Shown: piece by piece, positions 16,551-24,190 of the stretch
How positions within the stretch are numbered: position 1 is the stretch's first letter
Layout of the letters: each line of letters opens with the position of its first letter
NCBI RefSeq assembly: GCF_046054195.1
Contig: NZ_JBEQCS010000001.1
Location: forward strand, 310,001-374,000
DNA: 64,000 nucleotides
From: Celerinatantimonas sp046054195
Lineage (GTDB): Bacteria > Pseudomonadota > Gammaproteobacteria > Enterobacterales > Celerinatantimonadaceae
Direction of reading: 5' to 3'
Notes under the pieces: model-generated
What the model was told of the DNA's origin: nothing
The model's database searches: none
Seen by the model: only the letters and a program-made list of their open reading frames with translations
Position numbers and translations under genes: made by a program

Positions 16551-17279
16551 TCACTCTCTTCGAGGATGTGCAGGCTCTGGAAAAGCGGGGTGGCTGTATA
16601 ACTCTTCGGAATTGGTCACTTCATAGTAACCATGGACATGAAATAAGGACATTAATTGGGCCTTAACCACCTCTTTTTGAGTGCCGACAAACCCCTTAAA
16701 CTCGATGCGATAGTCATGCGGTATGGCGATGAGTAATAATCTATTGGTTTTTTCTTGAAAGAAAAGAACATATTCAGCGTCGTAATCAACGGCATGGAAA
16801 AAAATCTTCCCATGGGGTCTTGGCGGTTTGAATGCCATTAAGGCGAACCCGCCAGCCCCGACAAAGGCTAAAGGCCCCATCACCAAAAAAGCGATGATGC
16901 ACACGGGTATGCCAATCACACAAAAAAAAGTATTGATACTATAAGCGGCTTTGACGGCTTTTTGATAGTAGCTGCTCTCAATGCCATAAGGGGTGATCCG
17001 ATACTGATAGTGCAAATCGGCCCCAGCAACCCCGTAAATAATAAATATCAAGACTGCTGTCGAAAGGAATGTTGTAGAAATTCCCAATAGATTCAATCCG
17101 CCTATAATTAAAAAAACAAATATAATGAAGCATTCCAAAGCAATCGTGAGAAACAACCTCGCCCGACGAGAAATAAATGGAACCATTGCCTCCCACTCAT
17201 AGAGTGCATCCGACTGTTTGCTTTTTTCATATCGCGGAAACCTTTCTTTGCTAACAACAGTTTTGAATTCCAATGGCAT
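16551..17279 (-). CDS. Family-C immunity-like membrane protein (C1)
   Basis: The product is 242 aa. The head MPLEFKTVVSKERFPRYEKS and the membrane module (RARLFLTIALECFIIFVFLI) are shared with C4. The C-terminal half (EYVLFFQEKTNRLLLIAIPH, YEVTNSEELYSHPAFPE) is closer to C3, so it is a C1/C4-C3 mosaic. The glycine motif is GAGGFALMAF. It ends PAHPRRE. Confidence 0.65.
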   Translation of the reverse strand: MPLEFKTVVSKERFPRYEKSKQSDALYEWEAMVPFISRRARLFLTIALECFIIFVFLIIGGLNLLGISTTFLSTAVLIFIIYGVAGADLHYQYRITPYGIESSYYQKAVKAAYSINTFFCVIGIPVCIIAFLVMGPLAFVGAGGFALMAFKPPRPHGKIFFHAVDYDAEYVLFFQEKTNRLLLIAIPHDYRIEFKGFVGTQKEVVKAQLMSLFHVHGYYEVTNSEELYSHPAFPEPAHPRRE

Positions 17280-17350
17280 TGATAGTTTTCTGTCTTTTAA
17301 ATTTTAAAAACGAATGAGATATTTACTGTGATTGTCAGTCGCTTTTATAT

Positions 17351-18058
17351 TTACTCAACTTTATTTTTCATGAGTTCTTTAAATTTAGGATGTTCATAAT
17401 AATCATCCTCATCTTTCAGACGATAAGTTTCGGGATTTGATAAGATTTTAGAAAAAACAGAAATTATTTTTTCCTTTTGAGCTTCTGGATAATTTAAATA
17501 AATGTTTTCTCGGGTCCTTAAAGGGTCAGTTTTTATAGATAACCGCCTTTGTTTGATAATGACAAACATAACATATTTGAACTCTGGATTGATTTTCCCA
17601 TAATTTCTTGTCATATCGGGCCCTAGCGGCAACCCTTTTCCAAGGATACCCGTTAATAGAAACATTCCGCCCCCCACAAAAGCCATGGGACCTACAACCA
17701 TGGTGCCGACAATGGCAACAATCACCCCTAATACCATAAATATCGCTGTCAGTTTATAGCCAAATTCAGGGACTTTTTGGTAACTCGTATAATAGTAACC
17801 ATAGCGTGTGAGATAGTAATGATACTGATAGTCCGCGAGCATAAAAAATTGAGTACCAAAAGACATTACAATTGCAAGAATGATAAAAGTAATATATAGC
17901 TCAGTGTATATGGCACATCCTAGGAAAAAGAAGAATATAGTAATGGATAAAATTAGACGAACTATACGTATACGTCGTTCAATATATCCCAATGTTTCCC
18001 ATTCATATAAAATAGGGGCGGACTCTATTTTGGCCTTTTCTTCTTGTGTGAGGTTCAC
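17351..18058 (-). CDS. Family-B immunity-like membrane protein (B2)
   Basis: The product is 235 aa and starts with GTG (MNLTQEEKAKIESAPILYEW). Residues 1-4 follow the MNLT type, while EEKAKIESAP follows the MIT type, so even the first ten codons are recombined. It has the gamma N-terminal module (RRIRIVRLILSITIFFFFLG, AIYTELYITF) as in B5 and the type-1 C-terminal module as in B7. It follows A5 and a C tail. Confidence 0.66.
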   Translation of the reverse strand: MNLTQEEKAKIESAPILYEWETLGYIERRIRIVRLILSITIFFFFLGCAIYTELYITFIILAIVMSFGTQFFMLADYQYHYYLTRYGYYYTSYQKVPEFGYKLTAIFMVLGVIVAIVGTMVVGPMAFVGGGMFLLTGILGKGLPLGPDMTRNYGKINPEFKYVMFVIIKQRRLSIKTDPLRTRENIYLNYPEAQKEKIISVFSKILSNPETYRLKDEDDYYEHPKFKELMKNKVE

Positions 18059-18065
18059 TATTCGC

Positions 18066-18175
18066 TCAGCCTAACTCGTTATCGTGGGCTATTAGATACC
18101 TTTGTGCTGAAGTATTAAGATAAGCAGGATGGTGAAATAATTCATCGTAATTAGAAGTTCATCGTAGCTGTTGAT
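18066..18175 (-). pseudogene. 3' tail of a lost family-C gene, downstream of A5
   Basis: This sequence is homologous to the other C tails but has a one-base deletion (AATTAGAAG on the plus strand against AATTAGAAAG elsewhere), which breaks the frame. It ends near TGA 18066-18068, before the B2 GTG. Confidence 0.55.
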
Positions 18176-18241
18176 TACCTTTTGGTAATCTCTTGATACA
18201 CCAAACTCAAGGTTAATTTAAAGAAACATCAATATACGTTG

Positions 18242-18973
18242 TTAACCTTGCAGTTGTTGGTTTGCACTATTTATAGCTTCACAATATTTAGGATGATTAC
18301 ATGCTTCAATAAAAGAATTGGATTTATAATACTCACAGTTCTTGGCTAATTTTTTAATTTCCTTATTAACTTTATCCTTTATATTGTTATCAGCATTAAT
18401 AGAATGATAATTTCTAAAATTAAAAGGGTTGCTAATTATTATTATTTTATTTTCATCTTGAATATCAAAAATGAAATATTCTTCACCATCCTTGAAATAT
18501 TTATAAGTTATTTTGGGTGATGGGATCATGTTTTTTTTGCCTGTAGCTAAGCCTATCAGTAAGAATATTCCACCTCCAATAAATGCCTTTGGACCAACAA
18601 CGATAAATCCTACAATGGCGACAATTCCACCTGTCGCCATGACAAAATGAGCAATGTAGTACATAATTTTTGGTACTTTTTGGTAATACTCATAAACATA
18701 TCCATACTTCGTAAATTTATATGAATATAGATAATTGGCCATTATCACAAAATACATTATCCAACTCATTAAAATTGTCGTTACTGCGAGGAAAATAATG
18801 CCTACTAAATCTTTGTATATATAGCCAGTAACTATTAATATAGTAAAAAAAACTAAAAAAATAAACAGAGTCATAAGTCGTCTAACCTTCTCTGTATGAT
18901 ATGGAACGATAATCTTCCACTTCAGCAAAGCCGCTGCTGAGTCTATCTTTGACTTTCTATCATCTAAATTCAT
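18242..18973 (-). CDS. Family-A immunity-like membrane protein (A5), chimeric
   Basis: The product is 243 aa. The first membrane pair (LVFFTILIVTGYIYKDLVGI) and the C-terminal domain (EEYFIFDIQDENKIIIISN) match A3/A4, but the middle (YEYYQKVPK) and its DNA match A1/A2. It is therefore a three-part chimera, probably from gene conversion. The FEWE/LEWK-like motif reads LKWK here. It is the first A gene after vasX. Its upstream C head is frameshifted, so it does not have the coupled leader seen before A2-A4. Confidence 0.65.
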   Translation of the reverse strand: MNLDDRKSKIDSAAALLKWKIIVPYHTEKVRRLMTLFIFLVFFTILIVTGYIYKDLVGIIFLAVTTILMSWIMYFVIMANYLYSYKFTKYGYVYEYYQKVPKIMYYIAHFVMATGGIVAIVGFIVVGPKAFIGGGIFLLIGLATGKKNMIPSPKITYKYFKDGEEYFIFDIQDENKIIIISNPFNFRNYHSINADNNIKDKVNKEIKKLAKNCEYYKSNSFIEACNHPKYCEAINSANQQLQG

Positions 18974-19103
18974 ATTTGCCTTTTATCGAGGTGAAGATGG
19001 AATGATTGAACCATTACCTCCCACTCATAGAGTGCATCCGATTGTTTGCTTTTTTCAGACAGAGGGAGGTCTTCTCAATGAAAAATTTAAATTCCAATGG
19101 CAT
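18970..19103 (-). pseudogene. Frameshifted C-gene head upstream of A5
   Basis: From ATG 19103 the frame begins MPLEFKFFIEKTSL but has lost bases relative to the intact VFIDDED head, and ends at a stop near 19014. The DNA continues to match family C up to the A5 start. Confidence 0.55.
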
Positions 19104-19176
19104 TAGATATATTTCTATTTTTTAAATAGTTAAAATAAATGGATTAGTTGTAGTGGCTGTCCGTTGCTTTTTAAAT

Positions 19177-19881
19177 CTAATCAATTCTATTTTTTATGAG
19201 TTCCTGTGCTTTGGGATTTTTAGAATATTCTTCATCGCTTTTAATATGATATGTTTCAGGGTTGGACAAGATTTTTGTGAAGATATTGATGAGTTTTTGT
19301 TCATCTTTTTTAGAATAATTAATGATATAGTTATATTTTATTTGCATGGGATCAGTTTTTATCCATAATTGACTTGGTTCTTCCATTACAAATAGAACAT
19401 ACTTAAATTTTGGATTTATTATTCTATAATTCCTTGTCATATCGGGCCCTAATGGTAATCCTTTCCCAAGGATACCCGTTAATAGAAACATGCCGCCACC
19501 CACAAAAGCCATAGGACCAATGACCATGGTGCCAACAATGGCAACAATCACCCCTAATACCATAAATATCGCTGTCAGTTTATAGCCAAATTCAGGGACT
19601 TTTTGATAACGAGTATAATAGTAACCATAGCGTGTGAGATAGTAATGATACTGATAGTCTGCCCACATAAAAAATTGGATGGCTGAGGGGATAATTATCG
19701 CGCTAATAATAAGGAGGATATTTCCGTTAAGGTATATAGCAAATCCTAGACAGAGAATAAACACAGTTAGTGCATAAATTAATCGGACCTTATGCATATT
19801 AGGGCCTAAGGGAACCAATATTTCCCATTCAAATAAAATAGGGGCATTTTCTATTTTGGCCTTTTCTTCTGCTGTTATCAT
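19177..19881 (-). CDS. Family-B immunity-like membrane protein next to vasX (B1), probable cognate immunity
   Basis: The product is 234 aa and its ATG overlaps the vasX stop (ATGA), so it is translationally coupled to the effector. It starts MITAEEKAKIENAPILFEWE. Hydrophobic segments lie at about 32-50, 53-71, 103-124 and 126-143, the last with IGPMAFVGGGMFLLTGIL. A C-terminal domain (INPKFKYVLFVMEEPSQLW, ending LIKNRID) follows. Its position matches tsiV2, the inner-membrane immunity gene next to vasX in Vibrio cholerae; I cannot confirm sequence homology to TsiV2. It combines beta N-terminal and type-2 C-terminal modules. Confidence 0.72.
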   Translation of the reverse strand: MITAEEKAKIENAPILFEWEILVPLGPNMHKVRLIYALTVFILCLGFAIYLNGNILLIISAIIIPSAIQFFMWADYQYHYYLTRYGYYYTRYQKVPEFGYKLTAIFMVLGVIVAIVGTMVIGPMAFVGGGMFLLTGILGKGLPLGPDMTRNYRIINPKFKYVLFVMEEPSQLWIKTDPMQIKYNYIINYSKKDEQKLINIFTKILSNPETYHIKSDEEYSKNPKAQELIKNRID

Positions 19882-22800
19882 AATGTCGGTTTGCCTATGG
19901 AACGCATGGGAATATTTTTGTCTACGTCTGCCATCTTGATTTGGGTGAACTGCATATTTAGTGGTTTAAATGCATAGAGTTCTTCATCGAGATGCGCTTG
20001 ATGAACTGATGCTTCAAGGTTTTTAGTCTGTTTCATATGGACTGTACTGGTCGCTTCAGCAACACCTGCTTCGAGTTTACCAAAGTAATATACACCTTCT
20101 TTATCATATCCGAGATTATATATGATGCCAAAGCATATGCCGATGTTACATCCCATACGGGAATGTCCCATAAACTCGACTATGTATTGACGGATATTAC
20201 TCGATTTTTCATCGTTCTTGAGCGCTTGCCATTGGCCTTTTGACTCATCGATAACCTTTGATTGACCGCTGGCTGATTGATAAATGATTTTTAGTCCGAT
20301 TGTCGCCCCTTCAACAAGTTGAGTGTTCAGTGATATGGTTATTCTCCATTTATGAAATAATATTATTTCATCTGGTGATTTCCCAGATTGACTCAATTTT
20401 ATTGCTTCTTCTTTAGAAAGGGGAAGTTTTTCCGTTTGGACAATTGGCTCATAGATAAGGCTGATAAATTTTTTTAGGGCATCGCTCAGTGACCAATTTT
20501 TATTGGGATGAATGCCCCAGGTGGTTTGTTCCAGCCATTTCTGAATACTAGAGTAAGAGAATAGGCAGACCATTATCAGGCCTAGAACTAATAGGACACT
20601 TGCAATAGCGCCTACAACCGTCATCCATGCTGCGGCCATAGCAGCTATAGGAGAATTTATCATTATGGTCGCCATAAATTGTCCGACGGAAACAGCTCCA
20701 ATGCCTAATGTTGATATGAATTGGAAGCTGTATCCTAATCTCGCCAGCGGGCTTTCAAGTTTATTCATCGTTTTTTTCAGTAAGGTTAAGCTATCTAACA
20801 GACAAGCCAGCCCTGTGGCTATTGCGACGACTCTAGTTAGGGCTAATATTTCAGTCACTGTTAAAAATTCGAGGGATTCTTTCCCTATAGTTACCTCCAA
20901 TTTTGTTATGCTTAACTCGATTAGGTCTGAATCAATAGATTTCAATTCAGTCCATGCTTGATTTTTATATAATTGAAAAATCGCACTGACTGACCACGCA
21001 AAGTCACTTGATATTTTTTTGATGACTTCGACATGATATGGGCTCTTATCTTTTCCCAGCTCGCCTTGGATATTGGCTATTTCAGCCATTAGATTCCACA
21101 TCGTTAGTACCGCCGATATACCATCATACTTGCCAGCTTTATCCCATATATTTTTGGTTCGTTCTCCCCATGAATCAATCTTCTGATTGAAGTAATCCTG
21201 TGTTTTTACTTTGACTTCATTCATGATTTTTTCATTCGTAGTTTTTATAAGCGATGATTCTAATAGTTCTTTTTGATATTTCAGGGTGTCTATTTTGGCT
21301 TGTTGTCGTTTAACCTTGTCAGGATTAATAACTTTCCCTTTTTTTACCATCGTGTTGTGAACATATTCTTTTAAATTTAATTTTAATGATTCGATGGATG
21401 AGCTGACAGAGTTATATTTCTTGACAGCTTCGGGGTCAACGACGATTGGCGCATCGTATAAGATACTTTTGACAAAAACGAACCTTAGATTACCAAGCAG
21501 TGCTTCGGGTGTGTTCTTGTTTATCCACTGATAGGGCAGTACCATATCTGTGACTTTATTCATCATTTTTTTGATGTTTGATGTGCTTCCCAACTTGCAA
21601 AAGGCGTCCACGGTTTCTTGAATAGGTTGTAAAAATTCTTTATAGAATTTGGATTCGATGATTTTTTTGGTCGTCGTTAGGGCATGCCAGGTACTCATTC
21701 GTCCGATGATGACATCTATATTGGACGGGCTGACATTGAAATAATTATTTTGTACAGTGGCCTTATTGAGTTGGTCCCAAAGCGAATATGAAAAACTAAA
21801 CCCAGATAATGCCAGTAAATTTTTAGGGTGTTTGATGGAAAGGATTTCTTTAAGTCTTTTTTCTAAATCAGATGTTACGGTGGCTTGTGTCACACAGGCT
21901 AATATCTGAAAAAACAGGTTATATAAGTAATGTTGACCATCTTCTGTTTGTGTATCTATGCCAAAGCGTTCGGTTTCAACGCCTAGTTGCTCAACAATAC
22001 TGGTAAATTCTTCAAAAAATAGCTCTATTTTTTGGTTGATTTGTTGGATCTCGTTTCCGATTTGAATTAGGAATTTATCCAACTTTTCCCACTGAACGAT
22101 CGTTTCACAGTCATAGATATGGCCATATTTTTTTAAAAAGTCATCACAGCTTTTCGTGCTGGTTAAGCTCAGTGGATCTGGAACCTCATAGTTCCATCTC
22201 TTTTTTAATTGGCTTCTGATATTTTGGATTTGTGATTGAGAGGCCTGACTTGCTGTCATTATTGCAAGTCCTTGACTTCCTTTCAGGTTGGCTTGGCGTG
22301 TGTGCAGAGCCGATAGATACGCAGTCAGTGTATTTTCAAAATCTAGCTGAGATTCAATGTCATTTTTTACTTGGGGCGGGAGTTCCTTCACAGGCACTCT
22401 GGCGCGGCCAAGGCTGCGGATAATTTCCGCTGTTTGCAGTTTTTTCTGGTTCTCATCATCGCCAATCACGGCTCGCCGATTGATCCAATGATGGTTGAGT
22501 TGTAAAAAACTATCCGAGGTATCAGCCAATACATCATCCAACGCAACAAATAGGGCGCTTTGTTTATCTAAGCCGGCAGTGTAGGTGGCTTCACTGTTAG
22601 GAGCTTTAACCGCAACTAAGTTGGATTTATCCGAGTCGGCTTGATTGGTTGAACTATCATCTGGCATGTAAAGCGGGCTGAGCGGCGTACAAGTGCCGCT
22701 AAATGCATCCAATGGCACCGATTGAGAGGATGAGCTAATATCCGCCACTCGCTCGCCTAATAGACTGATATCGGCTGTGTGCTGGTGTTCCATGGTGGCA

Positions 22801-23330
22801 TGGTAATGGCCGAGGCTTAATCGGCGCATCCACTGATTGCGAGCCGTGACATCCGAGCGCATGTGTTCGCAAATTCGCCATGTCCAACGCTGATGGGCAA
22901 AGGCTAGATACAGCGTCTCTTTAACGGAGTGTTCGATATAGGTGGCGCTTACTCCTGGGGTGCCACGTTCATCGGGGGTTTGGTCGGGCGCGTTTGTTCC
23001 CCAGTCATATTTGATTAAGTCAGCGCCGCTGACCTGATATTCATGCAGCGTTTTATTCTGCTCACTATAAACATAGAGCCAACCATCCCGAAGCTGGCGC
23101 AAGGTATAAAACGAGTGATGGACTTTAAACGGCGGGTGCCATGGCTCGTTGCTGGGCAGCGGATTGTTTTGCTTGCCTGTGCTTTCATCCACATCATCCA
23201 AGGCGTAGCGGACGGGCACAATGGCAATGGTTCCCGATTTTAATTTGCATTGCTTGCTTGCAGATTTTACATCGCTTTGGCCACCGGCTTTTGCGGCAGC
23301 GCGAGCAGGGGAGTCGGAAGTTGTGCTCAT
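19878..23330 (-). CDS. vasX: VasX-like T6SS pore-forming effector
   Basis: This 1150-residue protein has the N-terminal region typical of VasX-type effectors: CKLKSGTIAIVPVRYALDD at about 27-45, then FYTLRQLRDGWLYVYSEQN near 75-93. The middle is long, helical and charged. Hydrophobic segments cluster at about 825-930 (VGQFMATIMINSPIAAMAAA and the following stretch), consistent with membrane insertion. A soluble end of about 200 residues finishes with MRSIGKPTL. V. cholerae VasX is delivered by the T6SS and permeabilises target inner membranes. The gene order hcp-vgrG-DUF4123-vasX-immunity is the same as there. It overlaps the genes on both sides by four bases. Confidence 0.85.
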   Translation of the reverse strand: MSTTSDSPARAAAKAGGQSDVKSASKQCKLKSGTIAIVPVRYALDDVDESTGKQNNPLPSNEPWHPPFKVHHSFYTLRQLRDGWLYVYSEQNKTLHEYQVSGADLIKYDWGTNAPDQTPDERGTPGVSATYIEHSVKETLYLAFAHQRWTWRICEHMRSDVTARNQWMRRLSLGHYHATMEHQHTADISLLGERVADISSSSQSVPLDAFSGTCTPLSPLYMPDDSSTNQADSDKSNLVAVKAPNSEATYTAGLDKQSALFVALDDVLADTSDSFLQLNHHWINRRAVIGDDENQKKLQTAEIIRSLGRARVPVKELPPQVKNDIESQLDFENTLTAYLSALHTRQANLKGSQGLAIMTASQASQSQIQNIRSQLKKRWNYEVPDPLSLTSTKSCDDFLKKYGHIYDCETIVQWEKLDKFLIQIGNEIQQINQKIELFFEEFTSIVEQLGVETERFGIDTQTEDGQHYLYNLFFQILACVTQATVTSDLEKRLKEILSIKHPKNLLALSGFSFSYSLWDQLNKATVQNNYFNVSPSNIDVIIGRMSTWHALTTTKKIIESKFYKEFLQPIQETVDAFCKLGSTSNIKKMMNKVTDMVLPYQWINKNTPEALLGNLRFVFVKSILYDAPIVVDPEAVKKYNSVSSSIESLKLNLKEYVHNTMVKKGKVINPDKVKRQQAKIDTLKYQKELLESSLIKTTNEKIMNEVKVKTQDYFNQKIDSWGERTKNIWDKAGKYDGISAVLTMWNLMAEIANIQGELGKDKSPYHVEVIKKISSDFAWSVSAIFQLYKNQAWTELKSIDSDLIELSITKLEVTIGKESLEFLTVTEILALTRVVAIATGLACLLDSLTLLKKTMNKLESPLARLGYSFQFISTLGIGAVSVGQFMATIMINSPIAAMAAAWMTVVGAIASVLLVLGLIMVCLFSYSSIQKWLEQTTWGIHPNKNWSLSDALKKFISLIYEPIVQTEKLPLSKEEAIKLSQSGKSPDEIILFHKWRITISLNTQLVEGATIGLKIIYQSASGQSKVIDESKGQWQALKNDEKSSNIRQYIVEFMGHSRMGCNIGICFGIIYNLGYDKEGVYYFGKLEAGVAEATSTVHMKQTKNLEASVHQAHLDEELYAFKPLNMQFTQIKMADVDKNIPMRSIGKPTL

Positions 23331-24190
23331 GCGTGTGGGTCCTGTTTTGCGGCGTGCTCTGCGAGTAACTCGGCCTGATCAACCCGCTGAGATGGGGTTT
23401 GTTCGCTGGGCTTCGTGAGCAGTTGATAAATGTTTGGGTAGGCGTCGATATCGGTTACCGCGCGCTCGCCCAAATAGCCAATGATATTAAAGTACAGCAG
23501 CAGGTCGCGCTCCGTGGTCATGCCACGTTGATAGGCAACCTTGGCTTGCTCATCAATCCACTGGATGGGATGATCATGGGCGGCTATCAACTCTGGGAAC
23601 CATTGGCGCAGATGCGCTTGGATGTGTTCTCGAGTATTGCGCCATGTGATGTCTCCCAGTTGTTGCCATTGCTGGTCGCTTAATGTCAGCCAATCGCTCA
23701 TGGTGTCGGTGGCGAGCTCAGCGCTTTGAGAAAAAGGGTTGCGCATCTGTTTGAGCCCTTCACGGGTGAGACACCAGACGGATGAGATGGACTGCCAGTA
23801 ATGTTCGCAAGGGGTATTCAATAACACCCAACTGGCTTCGGAGTGGGCCATTTTAAAAAAGGCTAAGCCACCATACGGTGGATGCACTTTGATAAATTGG
23901 CGGAGGTGATCGGCCAGTGCTTCAAGTTTTAGCGAGGAGCTGAGGAAAAAGCCAGCCGTTGGTTGCGATTGCTGGGCAAACCAGTCCTGAACCTCTGGTG
24001 TTGCTTGAATGAGGTAGGGCGAAACAGCCCTGAGCTGGTCATAAGGTTCAAACAGGTAGATAGGCTCTAACACCAGTGGCCCATCAATGTCGTATAACTG
24101 CTCGGCCAGTGCTTTGATTTGCCCGCCATCGACCAATAGATACAGTGATTCGTCCTGCATCAGTTCCATCTCGGGAAAAACGAGACTCAT
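23327..24190 (-). CDS. vasW: DUF4123-type T6SS adaptor/chaperone (VasW-like)
   Basis: The product is 287 aa. The N-terminal part (SLYLLVDGGQIKALAEQLYD, then PIYLFEPYDQLRAVSPYLIQ, then GGLAFFKMAHSEASW) fits the DUF4123 family, which loads a specific effector onto the VgrG tip. A C-terminal part of about 130 residues ends in a polar tail. It lies between vgrG and vasX with ATGA overlaps on both sides, as expected for the adaptor that serves this VasX-like effector. Confidence 0.82.
   Translation of the reverse strand: MSLVFPEMELMQDESLYLLVDGGQIKALAEQLYDIDGPLVLEPIYLFEPYDQLRAVSPYLIQATPEVQDWFAQQSQPTAGFFLSSSLKLEALADHLRQFIKVHPPYGGLAFFKMAHSEASWVLLNTPCEHYWQSISSVWCLTREGLKQMRNPFSQSAELATDTMSDWLTLSDQQWQQLGDITWRNTREHIQAHLRQWFPELIAAHDHPIQWIDEQAKVAYQRGMTTERDLLLYFNIIGYLGERAVTDIDAYPNIYQLLTKPSEQTPSQRVDQAELLAEHAAKQDPHA

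Noticed and set aside
2546..19881. CRISPR array or phage origin for the repeated region
   Set aside because: The repeats are whole genes of 700 bp and their spacers, not short direct repeats with unique spacers. No cas, integrase or phage genes are present.
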